Assembly: GCF_040196175.1 (NCBI RefSeq)
Contig: NZ_JBEFNF010000001.1
Location: 62,001 to 126,000, forward strand
DNA: 64,000 nt
Direction of reading: 5' to 3'
From: Halospina sp040196175
GTDB lineage: Bacteria; Pseudomonadota; Gammaproteobacteria; Pseudomonadales; Oleiphilaceae
The position numbers were made by a program, and so were the translations under genes. The notes under the pieces are model-generated. The model worked only from the letters and a program-made list of their open reading frames with translations, did no database searches and was not told the DNA's origin. Shown here in pieces: positions 51,052 to 60,224 of the stretch. The first letter of the stretch is position 1. Each line of letters starts with the position of its first letter.

Positions 51052-52029
51052 ATGCGAGCTATTCTGTGCCACGAATACGGCCCTGCCGATAAACTCCAGA
51101 TTGGGGAATTGGACGCACCGGAAGCCAAGGGCAGTGGGGTGAAGGTCCGGGTGAAGGCGGCGGGTCTGAACTTTCCGGATACTCTGATCATTGAGGGCCA
51201 GTACCAGCTCAAACCGCAGATGCCGTTTGCACCGGGTGGCGAGATGGCCGGTGAGGTGCTTGAGGTGGGTGAGAAGGTGAGCCGCTTCAAGCCCGGCGAC
51301 CGGGTTATGGGTCTGACCGGCTACGGCGCTTTTGCCGAGGAGATTGTGGCACCGGAAGGCCAACTTATTCCGATTCCTGATGGCATGAGCGATGAGCAAG
51401 CGGCTTCCTTCTCGATGGTTTACGGCACGTCCTATCATGCGCTCAAGCAGCGCGCGACTATCCAGGAGGGTGAGAAGCTGCTGGTGCTTGGTGCCAGTGG
51501 TGGCGTGGGCCTGGCAACGGTAGAGTTGGGCAAGGCCATGGGCGCTCATGTGATTGCCGCCGCCAGCAGCCAGGCCAAGCTGGATGTGGCGAAGGAAGCC
51601 GGTGCTGACGAGCTGATCAACTACACCGAAGAGAATCTTAAGGACGCGGTGAAGAGCCGGGCGAGTGATGGTGTGGATGTGGTCTATGATCCCGTGGGCG
51701 GTGACTTCACGGAACAGGCCCTGCGTTGCATGGCCTGGAATGGCCGCCACCTGATCGTGGGCTTCGCCGCCGGCGACATCCCGCAGATTCCTGCCAACCT
51801 GGCGCTGCTCAAGGGCTGTTCCGTGGTCGGCGTGTTCTGGGGCAACTTCACCATGAAAGAGCCCAAGACCAATATGCAGAACATCATGGAGCTGCTTAAG
51901 CTCTACGGTGAGGGCAAGATCCGGCCGCGCGTGAGCGAAGTGCACCCGTTTGAGGATTACGTGGAGGCCCTGAACGGCCTCAGCGAGCGCCGGGCGACCG
52001 GGAAGATCGTGCTGAAGGTGGCGGATTAA
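51052..52029 (+). CDS. NADPH:quinone oxidoreductase family protein (MDR superfamily)
   Basis: 325 aa zinc-independent medium-chain dehydrogenase. GHxE-less N-terminal domain with AAGLNFPDTLIIEGQYQLKP and FAPGGEMAGEVLEVGEKV; nucleotide-binding VLGASGGVGLATVELGKAMGAHVIAA; QOR-type VYDPVGGDFTEQALRCMAW and a C-terminal RRATGKIVLKV. Reduces quinones or enoyl compounds with NADPH. Its stop overlaps the convergent amidase stop by 4 bp. The 226-bp gap upstream shows no clear feature. Confidence 0.92.
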   Translation: MRAILCHEYGPADKLQIGELDAPEAKGSGVKVRVKAAGLNFPDTLIIEGQYQLKPQMPFAPGGEMAGEVLEVGEKVSRFKPGDRVMGLTGYGAFAEEIVAPEGQLIPIPDGMSDEQAASFSMVYGTSYHALKQRATIQEGEKLLVLGASGGVGLATVELGKAMGAHVIAAASSQAKLDVAKEAGADELINYTEENLKDAVKSRASDGVDVVYDPVGGDFTEQALRCMAWNGRHLIVGFAAGDIPQIPANLALLKGCSVVGVFWGNFTMKEPKTNMQNIMELLKLYGEGKIRPRVSEVHPFEDYVEALNGLSERRATGKIVLKVAD

Positions 52030-53417
52030 TCCGCCATCTCGAGCTCATACCCCAACTCCAGCAACAACCGCTCCTGTCCGTGGCCGGCGGCCAGATGGAT
52101 GCCGATGGGCAGGCCGGCTTCGGTCCAGCCCATGGGCATGGACAGAGCCGGCCCGCCGGCGGTGTTGCAGAAGGGCGTGACGCTCACGTACGCGGAGAGA
52201 CGCTCCATCAGGGTTTCGTAGGGCACGTCCGGGTGCAGCCACCCAAGCGTCGGCGTGGTGTGGCCGAGCACCGGTGAGAGCAGGATGTCGTAGTTCTGGA
52301 AGAAACGCGCGTACTGCTTCCGTGTGCGTTTGAGCCGCGTGATGATGGCTGGCAGGCGGTGCATGTTGCGCCGGAAGCGCTGGTAAAGCCCGCGGCTGAG
52401 ACCATCCACCTGATCCGGATCAAAGCCCTTGCCAAAGGCGAAGCGTCCACCACTGGTCGCGAGGAATGAGAGCATGCCCCAGTAGTGCTTGAAATCCTCG
52501 GGAAACGATGGATCCACCGGCGGAGCCACAGGCTCAACGCGGTGGCCGTTGCGCTCCAGCTGACGGGCGCAAGCCTCCACCGCTTGCCGGGTGGCCTCGT
52601 CCGTGGGGGTCTCGTTGATGGAATCCGTCATCAGGCCCACCCGGCAGTGCCGGTTGCCAGGGCCCTGCACATGCCCGATGGGCGACAGTTTACGGTTGCG
52701 GTGGACGCGCTCCATCTCCGCATGGAAAAGCGCGGTGTCGCGAACGGTTCGAGTCACCACGCCTTCGCTCATGACGTTGATCGGCAGGGGGCGCGCGCTT
52801 TCCGCCACCGCATGGCGCCCGCGCGTGGGTTTGAGCCCGACCAGGCCGCAGCAGGCGGCGGGAATGCGGATGGAGCCGCCGCCGTCGTTGGCGTGGGCCA
52901 TGGGCACGGCACCGGCCGCTACCATGGCCGCGGAGCCACCGGATGAGCCGCCGGTTGAGTACGCTGGGTTCCAGGGGTTGCGGGAAGGCCCGTCATGAGC
53001 TGGTTCGGTGGTAGCGTTGAAACCGAATTCCGGCAGGGCGGTCTTGCCGAGCAGGGTCAGGCCGGTGGTCATGAATTCACGTGCATAGGCGCCGTCATGC
53101 TTCGCCGGATGGGGCTGTATGGCAGCGGAGCCATGGCGGCTGGGGAGCCCCTTCAGGTCGGTGTTGTCCTTAAGCAGGGACGGAATGCCGGCCAGGCCCC
53201 GGTTGTTGCCCCGTGCATCCCCGCGGGGCTCATTGAAACACTCCACCACCAGGGCGTTGAGCTGGGGCGAAAGCTGGCGTAACCGTTCGATAGCGGCCCC
53301 TTGAAGGTCCTGTTCCGACACCTCCCCCCGATGGAGTCGTTCCCGGAGCGCGACGGCGTCGTCGTTGCCCAGAGCGTCGTCCTGGAAGGCATGGATCTGT
53401 GGCTTGTCGTCTGCCAT
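52026..53417 (-). CDS. Amidase (amidase-signature family)
   Basis: 463 aa. Ser-cisSer-Lys triad: lysine in GIPSLLKDNTDLKG, cis-serine and nucleophile in YSTGGSSGGSAAMVAAGAVPMAHANDGGGSIRIPA. Similar to AmiA/6-aminohexanoate-cyclic-dimer hydrolase and fatty-amide-type amidases; natural substrate unknown. ATG at 53417 follows AAGGAGCCCTTTCTC. 13 bp from the acyl-CoA synthetase gene upstream, so a lipid- or amide-related operon is possible. Confidence 0.9.
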   Translation of the reverse strand: MADDKPQIHAFQDDALGNDDAVALRERLHRGEVSEQDLQGAAIERLRQLSPQLNALVVECFNEPRGDARGNNRGLAGIPSLLKDNTDLKGLPSRHGSAAIQPHPAKHDGAYAREFMTTGLTLLGKTALPEFGFNATTEPAHDGPSRNPWNPAYSTGGSSGGSAAMVAAGAVPMAHANDGGGSIRIPAACCGLVGLKPTRGRHAVAESARPLPINVMSEGVVTRTVRDTALFHAEMERVHRNRKLSPIGHVQGPGNRHCRVGLMTDSINETPTDEATRQAVEACARQLERNGHRVEPVAPPVDPSFPEDFKHYWGMLSFLATSGGRFAFGKGFDPDQVDGLSRGLYQRFRRNMHRLPAIITRLKRTRKQYARFFQNYDILLSPVLGHTTPTLGWLHPDVPYETLMERLSAYVSVTPFCNTAGGPALSMPMGWTEAGLPIGIHLAAGHGQERLLLELGYELEMAD

Positions 53418-53430
53418 GAGAAAGGGCTCC

Positions 53431-55254
53431 TTAGAATGAAATCTCCCCACGGTCGATGGCGGCCGCGGTGGCTTCGTCCAGCTCCTGGTAGCCGTCCCCG
53501 CGAGGGAACAGCGCGAAGACCCGGTCACTGCTTTCGCCGGGGTGCCAGGCCTGGTTCTGCAGGTCGGTCTTTTTGTACTTGAAAGTGCCGGTGGTTTCGA
53601 TGGCCTCGGTCAGCCGCAGGAAAATCGGTACCGCGTAGGGCGGCAGGTTGTCTTTCAGGTAGCGGAGGAAAACGGTCAGGTCCGGATTCTGCTCGCGCGG
53701 CACCAGGGTCGCCATGCCGGCCTTGCCGTCGTGACCCGGGATGGCCACGCCATAGACGACGATGTCCTCAACGCCCCCGAAGCCGTCGATGATGTTCTCC
53801 ACCTCGTTGGTCGAGACGTTCTCGCCCTTCCAGCGGAAACTGTCGCCCATGCGGTCGACGAACTGCAGATGGCGGCAGCCGATGTCGCGCATCATGTCGC
53901 CGGTATTGAACCAGGCATCGCCCTTTTTGAAAGCGTTCCGGACGATGGATTTCTCGGTATCCTCCTTGCGGGTATAACCCTCGAAGTGCCACTTTTGGTT
54001 GATCTCGCCGATCAGCAGGCCAGGCTCGCCTTTTGCGACCTCCTGCAGCTTGCCCTGGTTGTCCCGGATGGGTTCCTTGGTGCCTTCCTTCACCCTCACG
54101 AGCTTGTAGGGCGCCGTGGACATGCCCACTGTGCAGTCGAGGTTGAAGACATTGGTGAATCCGATGTTGCCTTCGCTGGAGGCGTAGAACTCGGCGACCT
54201 GCTCAATGCCGAAACGCTCCTTGAAGTCATTCCAGATGGAAGGCCTCAGGCCATTGCCGATCATCTTGCGCAATGGATGGTTGCGGTCCTGATTGGAGGC
54301 CGGCTGGTTGAGCAGGTAACGGCAGAGCTCACCGACATAACCGAAAGTGGTGGCCTCGTAATAGCGAATGTCCTCCCAGAAACGGCTGGCGCTGAAGCGG
54401 CGTTTTATGACCAGTGATGAGCCACCGGCGAGTACTGAGCCCCAGCACACCAGCAGCGCTGTGCCGTGGTAGAACGGCAGACTGCAGTAGAGCACATCGT
54501 CCGGCGTCATGTTCAGTGCCATGAACCCGAAACTGCCACTGGCCTTGAAAAACTTGCGGTGGCTGCTGGGGGCGGCCTTGGGCAGACCAGTGGTGCCGGA
54601 GGTATAGATGTAGACGGCGGTGTCCCCGAGCCGGGGTGGGTCCTTGGGCGTGGGGTCCAGTGGGTCGACGCTGCTGATTGCTGTTGCAAGATTGGTATAG
54701 CCTTGGGGCGCATCACCGGTGTCGCTTCGGGTATCCCGGTCCGCCAGGTATAGCAGCGTGTTGTCGCCCTCGGGGGTGACGCGCTCGCGCACCGCCTCGA
54801 AGGTGTCCAGAAGTTCCTCGCCCACCACAATCTTCTTCGGCTCGACCAGACCAATGCTGTGTACGAGGACGTCACCTTTCTGCGAGGTATTGAGCATGGC
54901 GCAGGCAATGCCCATCTTCCCGGCGCCGGTGACGATGGCCAGCAACTCGGGGCGGTTCTCCAACAGCACTGCGACGGTGTCGCCCCGCTTCAGGCCCTGG
55001 CTGCGGAACCAGTGGGCGTACTGGTTGGCCCATTGGTTGAACTGGTGCCAGGTGAGGGTGCGCTCGCCGTAGTGGATGGCAGCGTTTTCGCTGTGGCGGC
55101 GTGCGTTGCGTTCGACGAAGGTGCCGATGCTCTGGGCCTTTTCGTCGTCGCTCATTGAATAGTAGTAGAGGCCCCGGGCCATGTAGGGAGCCTTGCGGAT
55201 GAGGCCGGGGACTTTGCGGATGACGTCAGTTGCTTTGATCTGATCCGTGGTCAT
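53431..55254 (-). CDS. Long-chain-acyl-CoA synthetase (FATP/FadD6-like)
   Basis: 607 aa. AMP-binding motif AVYIYTSGTTGLPKAAPSSHRK, FYASSEGNIGFTN, WFNTGDMMRDIGCRHLQFVDRMGDSFRWKGENVSTNEVE (in sequence), and the C-terminal lysine motif TGTFKYKKTDLQ. These fit very-long-chain/FATP-type acyl-CoA synthetases. ATG at 55254 is preceded by AGGATCACC; the open frame extends upstream only through the hairpin element. Activates fatty acids to CoA thioesters. Confidence 0.92.
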   Translation of the reverse strand: MTTDQIKATDVIRKVPGLIRKAPYMARGLYYYSMSDDEKAQSIGTFVERNARRHSENAAIHYGERTLTWHQFNQWANQYAHWFRSQGLKRGDTVAVLLENRPELLAIVTGAGKMGIACAMLNTSQKGDVLVHSIGLVEPKKIVVGEELLDTFEAVRERVTPEGDNTLLYLADRDTRSDTGDAPQGYTNLATAISSVDPLDPTPKDPPRLGDTAVYIYTSGTTGLPKAAPSSHRKFFKASGSFGFMALNMTPDDVLYCSLPFYHGTALLVCWGSVLAGGSSLVIKRRFSASRFWEDIRYYEATTFGYVGELCRYLLNQPASNQDRNHPLRKMIGNGLRPSIWNDFKERFGIEQVAEFYASSEGNIGFTNVFNLDCTVGMSTAPYKLVRVKEGTKEPIRDNQGKLQEVAKGEPGLLIGEINQKWHFEGYTRKEDTEKSIVRNAFKKGDAWFNTGDMMRDIGCRHLQFVDRMGDSFRWKGENVSTNEVENIIDGFGGVEDIVVYGVAIPGHDGKAGMATLVPREQNPDLTVFLRYLKDNLPPYAVPIFLRLTEAIETTGTFKYKKTDLQNQAWHPGESSDRVFALFPRGDGYQELDEATAAAIDRGEISF

Positions 55255-55281
55255 GGTGATCCTATATCGAGGCGTTTGGAG

Positions 55282-55393
55282 GAGGGGGAGTGGGGAGTCC
55301 TTCACGGGAAGCTCTGGAGCCATGGATGGCGGAAGAGCAGCGTACAGGGATGTATTTACAGCGTTTCCCGTGAAGGACTCCCCGCTCCCCCTC
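55282..55393. repeat. Long intergenic hairpin element, copy B
   Basis: Arms of 29 bp with a single mismatch: 55282-55310 (containing GGGGAGTCCTTCACGGGAA) and 55365-55393 (its complement). Inside is a nested stem GCTCT-GGA-GCCAT-GG-ATGGC-GGA-AGAGC (55311-55338), then CAGCG-TACAGGGATGTATT-TACAGCG up to the second arm. The stem sequence is unrelated to copy A, but the inner organisation and 20 of 26 core bases (CAGCG...ACAGCG) agree. Lies between two minus-strand genes, so it would be transcribed with them unless it terminates. Confidence 0.75.
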
Positions 55394-55406
55394 TTAGTAC
55401 GAAGTC

Positions 55407-56240
55407 TCAATCGTCGAGGAAAAAGTCCTTCATCAGCTCCGGCCCGTTCGGGTCATAGCGGTAGTGCTCCAGATCGCTCACACCCTCTTCCGCCAGCACA
55501 TCGTCATCGATCAGGCACTGCCCCGTCGTGCGCGAGGGCGGACGCTGGAGGATGGCCGCTGCCGCATCGCCCATGATCTCGGGCTTACGGCCTTTCGCCA
55601 TCAGGTCCGGCCCGCCCACCTCGAACTCGATCGCCGCGGTGGCGATCAGCGTCCGTGGCCAGAGCGCGTTCACTGCCACGGGCAGCTTCCCGAACTCTTC
55701 CGCCATGCCGATGGTGAGCATGGACATGCCGTACTTGCTCAGCGTGTAGGGCGCATTGTTCGCGAACCACTTCGGGTTCAGGCTGATGGGGGGCGACAGG
55801 TTCAGGATGTGGCCGTGGTCGGATTCGCGCAGCCAGGGCAGCGCGGCCTGGCTGCAGACGAAGACCGCGCGGGCGTTGATCGACTGCATCAGGTCGTAGC
55901 GCTTGACCGGCAGGTCTGCCACGCCCTGCAGGCGGATGGCGCCGGCGTTGTTGACCAGGCAGTCGATGCCGCCGAAGTGGTCCGCCGCTTTCTGCATGAC
56001 CTCGGCGACCTGGTTCTCGTCCTGCACGTCCAGTTTCAGTGCCAGCGCGCGGCTGCCTTCGGCTTCAACTTCCTCGGCCACTGTGTGGATGGTGCCGGGC
56101 AGCTTCGGGTGCGGCTCGTCGGACTTCGCGGCCACCACGATGTTGGCGCCCTGCCGGGCGCAGGCGAGGGCAATGGCGCGGCCGATGCCGCGGCTGCCAC
56201 CGGTGATGAAGACGGTTTTTCCGTAAAGCGTGCTCGTCAT
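55407..56240 (-). CDS. SDR-family oxidoreductase (HSDL2-like)
   Basis: 277 aa. NAD(P) motif FITGGSRGIGRAIALACARQGANIVVAAKS, NNAGAI, active-site region ILNLSPPISLNPKWFANNAPYTLSKYGM in which Ser/Tyr/Lys are in the usual spacing (YTLSK), and a tail PSRTTGQCLIDDDVLAEEGV shared with the HSDL2-like/short-chain reductases of fatty-acid metabolism. Follows the hairpin element and the acyl-CoA synthetase on the same strand. Confidence 0.9.
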   Translation of the reverse strand: MTSTLYGKTVFITGGSRGIGRAIALACARQGANIVVAAKSDEPHPKLPGTIHTVAEEVEAEGSRALALKLDVQDENQVAEVMQKAADHFGGIDCLVNNAGAIRLQGVADLPVKRYDLMQSINARAVFVCSQAALPWLRESDHGHILNLSPPISLNPKWFANNAPYTLSKYGMSMLTIGMAEEFGKLPVAVNALWPRTLIATAAIEFEVGGPDLMAKGRKPEIMGDAAAAILQRPPSRTTGQCLIDDDVLAEEGVSDLEHYRYDPNGPELMKDFFLDD

Positions 56241-56508
56241 TGTAATTCTTCTCCTGGATTGGGCGACCCCTGGGCAGAGACAGACTTGAGAGCCTGTCGG
56301 TTACGGACAGTGTCTCCTTCAGCCTCGGTGACTTCAATGCCGAGATCGTCCATTCTGGAGCCGGTGTCTGAAGCTGTTCGCTCACAACATAAGTCTGATA
56401 AGCCAAGCTGATATTGGCCCCAGTGACACAACCCGGTGAGGGTGATGACCAATTCCCTCCCGTGCCGATCCCAGGTCCAGGCATATCGCAGAATTCGAGG
56501 GGATTCTG

Positions 56509-57954
56509 TCAGGTGACCTGGAACGGAGCCTCGCTGGAGGCGTTATCGCTTGGCTTCAATGGCAGCGTTACAATCACACGACACCCTGCGGTGTCTGCGT
56601 TGGGGGAGTTCAGAGAGAGCGTTCCCTGATGCAGTTCAGCGATCCGCTTGGCAATGGCAAGACCCAGCCCGGCGCCGGTTCCCTGTCGCTGATCCAGTCG
56701 CGTGAATCGGCTGACGGCTCTCTCGCGCTCCCCGGGAGGAATGCCCGGTCCCTGGTCGGTCACCATAACGGTCGCTTTATCAGTGCTGGCCTCAAGGGTC
56801 AGGATGACCTCGGTATTGGCTGGACTGTACTGGATGGCGTTGGCAAGCAGCGAGCGGAGCATCGTCGTGATCAGTGAGGGGTGGCAGTCGATGTTCAGGG
56901 ACTCAGTGCTGGTTTCGAAGCTGAGGTCGATGGCATTGTCCAGGGCGATTGGCATGATCTCGGCGACTGTGTTGCGAATGAGAGAGGGAAGCTCAGTGGA
57001 CTCCATGGTGCTGTGGCTTGTGGCGTCCGCATCAAGCCGACTCAGCAGCAGTATCTGGTCCACGAGATGACTCATCCGGTCGACGGACGACATCAGCCCG
57101 GCGCCTTCCCCGGGGTGACGGGATTCCAGCCGTTCAAGGTTCAGCCTCAGTGCGGCGAGCGGTGTCCGGAGTTCATGGGCGACATCGGAGGAGAACTGCC
57201 GCTCCCGCTCGAATGCCTTGTCGAGACGATTAAGAAGTGTGTTCACCGCCTCCACGAGCCCCTGCACTTCCCTGGGCGCATGGCTCTCATCCAGCACATG
57301 CAGGTGTTCAGGGGCCATATGGCGTATTGGACGCTCGATGTTGCGCAGTGGCCGGAAGCTCAGGTGGATGACGACGACCGATGTCAGGAGCAATAACGGC
57401 AGCGCCGCGATGATGGGGACAACGTTACCCCAGGCCAGTTCGCCGCTCAGTTCGGATCGCACATCCGCCCTCTGGGCCGTTCTGATCCAGTGGCCCGTTG
57501 CGGGGTCTTTCAGTGTGAAGGTTCGCCACTGGTAACCCCCGGAATCGACCCAGTCATAGCCGGCTTCCAGCTCCTCCTGGCGCTCGGCGTGCAGTGTGTC
57601 GAGCATGGGGTCGCCTTTGGCGTTCCAGACCTCGAAAGCAATCTTTTTCTCGTACTTGTGACCGAGTCCCCCCGGGAGTATCTCGTCATAATCCCCCTCC
57701 ATTTCGATTCCCAGCATTGTTGAGGTGGGAAGTTGAAGGGTCTGTTCCAGGGTGTGAGAGAGCTGTTCGGGCGATTGGGTTTCAGAAAGATGACGCAGAA
57801 GGCCCTGGACGATGCGGGTGCTCTGGGCGAGTTCGGCGTCGAAGATCTCATTGAGCTCGTGGTTGCTTTCCAGGTAGGCCCAGAGCGTTGCGCTGGTGGC
57901 AAGCAACAGCACAACGGCGGAAATGGCCATTGTCAGCGTTCGGGTCAGTGACAT
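56509..57954 (-). CDS. Sensor histidine kinase (QseC/PmrB-like)
   Basis: 481 aa. TM1 at about 8-27, periplasmic sensor (28-174) with an acidic part (EIFDAELAQ, EMEGDYDEILPGG), TM2 at about 178-198, HAMP-like linker, H-box FSSDVAHELRTPLAALR with H260, N-box LRSLLANAIQYSPA, G1 DQGPGIPPGERE and G2 GAGLGLAIAKRI. Partner of the response regulator whose gene overlaps its start (ATGA, 57954-57951). The acidic periplasmic domain could sense cations or cationic peptides as in PmrB/PhoQ; this is inference from operon content. Confidence 0.92.
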   Translation of the reverse strand: MSLTRTLTMAISAVVLLLATSATLWAYLESNHELNEIFDAELAQSTRIVQGLLRHLSETQSPEQLSHTLEQTLQLPTSTMLGIEMEGDYDEILPGGLGHKYEKKIAFEVWNAKGDPMLDTLHAERQEELEAGYDWVDSGGYQWRTFTLKDPATGHWIRTAQRADVRSELSGELAWGNVVPIIAALPLLLLTSVVVIHLSFRPLRNIERPIRHMAPEHLHVLDESHAPREVQGLVEAVNTLLNRLDKAFERERQFSSDVAHELRTPLAALRLNLERLESRHPGEGAGLMSSVDRMSHLVDQILLLSRLDADATSHSTMESTELPSLIRNTVAEIMPIALDNAIDLSFETSTESLNIDCHPSLITTMLRSLLANAIQYSPANTEVILTLEASTDKATVMVTDQGPGIPPGERERAVSRFTRLDQRQGTGAGLGLAIAKRIAELHQGTLSLNSPNADTAGCRVIVTLPLKPSDNASSEAPFQVT

Positions 57955-58634
57955 CAGGAAGGGAGCTCCAGAGCCTCTGGATTGAGCAGGTAGCCAACGC
58001 CGCGAACTGTCTTTATTGCCTCTTTACCGATCCGCCGTCTCAGGTGGTAGATGTGAACCTCCAGTGTGTTGCTCTCCACCCCCTGGTCCCATCCGTACAG
58101 TTGTTCCTCCAGCCGCTGACGGGATGCGACGCGTCCGGGGTTCTTCATGAGATACAGCAGGATCTGGTATTCACTGCGAGGCAGACGGCTCTGGTGCGAG
58201 TCGGTACTCAGCGTGGCGTCCTCCGTATCCAGCACCAGGGCGCCTACCTGGAGGTTCCTGGAGGGCGCCGCACCCGAACCGCGCCGCTGAATGGCCCTGA
58301 TACGGGCCTTCAGCTCAGCCATGGCGAAGGGTTTCGTCAGGTAGTCGTCGGCCCCGGTATCCAACCCCTGAAGCTTGTCATCCAGCTGGCTCCGGGCCGT
58401 CAGAATGATGATCGGGGTGTTGATACCACTGGAACGGACCTTCTGAACGATATCCAGCCCATCCATGCGCGGTAGCGTCAGGTCCAGTATTGTCAGGTCA
58501 AAATGCTCATCGAGCAGTGCCTGGCAGGCTTGGCGTCCATCGTCGAGCCAGTCAACGGTGTGCTGGTCTTCGCGCAGCATGTCGACCATCGTGGTGGCCA
58601 GTGGATGATCGTCTTCAACCAGAAGAATTCGCAT
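57954..58634 (-). CDS. OmpR-family response regulator (QseB/PmrA-like)
   Basis: 226 aa. Receiver domain with MRILLVEDDHPLA, phosphoacceptor D51 in LTILDLTLPRMDG, and TGADDYLTKPFAM; winged-helix DNA-binding domain ending VESNTLEVHIYHLRRRIGKEAIKTVRGVGYLL, typical for QseB/PmrA. Such regulators bind CTTAAT-N5-CTTAAT-like direct repeats, which are present upstream of the operon (61665-61747). Only 60 bp separate it from the upstream transferase gene. Confidence 0.93.
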   Translation of the reverse strand: MRILLVEDDHPLATTMVDMLREDQHTVDWLDDGRQACQALLDEHFDLTILDLTLPRMDGLDIVQKVRSSGINTPIIILTARSQLDDKLQGLDTGADDYLTKPFAMAELKARIRAIQRRGSGAAPSRNLQVGALVLDTEDATLSTDSHQSRLPRSEYQILLYLMKNPGRVASRQRLEEQLYGWDQGVESNTLEVHIYHLRRRIGKEAIKTVRGVGYLLNPEALELPS

Positions 58635-58694
58635 AGGCGTCCTATAGGATCACAGGTCTGCGGGAATTGTTTTTGATTCTACCAAGCGCTTGGA

Positions 58695-60224
58695 TCATGA
58701 ACAGCTTGATTCTGACCATGACCTGCATCCCATGGGGTCGCCAGCCTGCCGGGTTTCGCCGCTGGCCCTACCCACCGGGAATACAATGTACTCTTTTGAC
58801 TGTGTAACGGGTTCTGCCATTGATTCCAGCTTTTTGATCAATGCCTCGTCATCACGCTCAACAGAGACCAATTGGGGGGTGGGCTGCGCGACTGAATCCA
58901 GCCTGGAAAGAAGCGTGGAACGCGGCATACTGTGAACCCTGGCGCTGCTGTAAAACCGCGCAGAGAAAGGGATCTCGCCTGTATACACCAGATCCTCTAG
59001 TTCCCATTGGGGATGGTTTCGTATCTCGCGGACAAGCGTCTTTTCGGTTTCCAGATGCTCAGGGTTGGCTGTGGACCAGAGACCAAGACCGATGCCGAGC
59101 AATGGCACCATCAACGCGGGAGCGAGGCTTGCCCTTCTGTGATCAGATATCCGATTCAGTGGAATCAGTGCGGACAGTATGATGCCAAGAAAGGGGAGCC
59201 CCGGCAGCACATAGGTCCACAGAATGTTCCCGGAAAGGGAGAAGAATACGGCCGGCGTCAAAGAACTCATAAGTACCAGTCCGGTGATGCCCTTCTGTGT
59301 ACCCTGCCAGTCGTGCAGCAACCGCGAACCGCAGCGATAACGGCGGATGCAGGCCACGGCCCCGATCAATCCCCACGGAAAGCTCGCCAGTATCAGGTGG
59401 ATCCAGATGGTGCCGCGGGGGAACTCGTGAGCATTGCCGTAGAGGTCCCCATTCCAGTCACTGATCAGGAACCGCTTGAAGTGCTCGCCGACGATGAAAT
59501 AATCAAGGAAACCGGGCGTCTTGATCTCGGCAAGCACGTACCAGGGAACCGCGAGCGCCAGCATCAGGCCGGTTCCGCGGATCCAGGGAAAATTCTGGCG
59601 CAGTGCCCGCCACTGTTGATGGACGATCACCCACGCGGCGACGGGCAGGCCGGTTAGCACCAGCGTCAGCGGACCTTTGGCAAGCAGCCCGATGGCGAGC
59701 CCCACAAAGAGGAGCCATCCCCAGGTCGCATTTCCACCCTGCAGCCGGATGAGCACACTGCTGAGAGCCAGTGTCGTGCCCAGCGCCAGAAATGAGTCTG
59801 TCATGACGGTGCCGGCACTGAGAAACCCAAGCAGCATGGTTGAGTAAATGAGGGCTGCCCACACCGTCTCGTGTGAAAACAGCGCAGATCCCGAGTCCGG
59901 CAGGAAGGCGGCGCGGGTTCTCATGACAAGAATCACAATGGCAAGATTTGCAAGCCAGGAGGGAAGCCGGCCGGCGAATTCACTGACACCCAGCCAGCGA
60001 AAGGACAGTGCCTGAGCCCAGAAGGAGAGCGGAGGCTTGCCCCAGAAAGGAACCCCTTCCCGAAACCAGGGTGTGATCCAATCCCCGGAAACGGCCATCA
60101 GGCGAGCGATTTCCGCATACCGTGGTTCCGTTGTATCCATGAATGGGACCAAGGCGGACAGGCCGAGCCGTGACAACAGAACCAGTCCGAGCAGCGACAG
60201 CAGGAACTTAAGATGAAACTGCAT
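58695..60224 (-). CDS. ArnT-like glycosyltransferase (GT83/PMT family)
   Basis: 509 aa, about 12 membrane helices. The first periplasmic loop has DTTEPRYAEIARLMAVSGDWITPWFREGVPFWGKPPL, the ArnT/PMT signature with the catalytic acid; SAGTVMTDSFLALGTT and GLLAKGPLTLVLTG follow. Uses a polyprenyl-phosphate sugar made by the GT2 enzyme encoded upstream to modify lipid A, LPS core or another envelope acceptor; sugar unknown. Start at 60224 has AGGAGAACAGTTAATC; the longer open frame overlaps the GT2 gene. Confidence 0.9.
   Translation of the reverse strand: MQFHLKFLLSLLGLVLLSRLGLSALVPFMDTTEPRYAEIARLMAVSGDWITPWFREGVPFWGKPPLSFWAQALSFRWLGVSEFAGRLPSWLANLAIVILVMRTRAAFLPDSGSALFSHETVWAALIYSTMLLGFLSAGTVMTDSFLALGTTLALSSVLIRLQGGNATWGWLLFVGLAIGLLAKGPLTLVLTGLPVAAWVIVHQQWRALRQNFPWIRGTGLMLALAVPWYVLAEIKTPGFLDYFIVGEHFKRFLISDWNGDLYGNAHEFPRGTIWIHLILASFPWGLIGAVACIRRYRCGSRLLHDWQGTQKGITGLVLMSSLTPAVFFSLSGNILWTYVLPGLPFLGIILSALIPLNRISDHRRASLAPALMVPLLGIGLGLWSTANPEHLETEKTLVREIRNHPQWELEDLVYTGEIPFSARFYSSARVHSMPRSTLLSRLDSVAQPTPQLVSVERDDEALIKKLESMAEPVTQSKEYIVFPVGRASGETRQAGDPMGCRSWSESSCS

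Noticed and set aside
56241..56508. Possible coding in the gap between the SDR and sensor kinase genes
   Set aside because: Frames crossing this 268-bp gap show no conserved residues or ribosome site. Only a small stem (CTGTC...GACAG) is visible.
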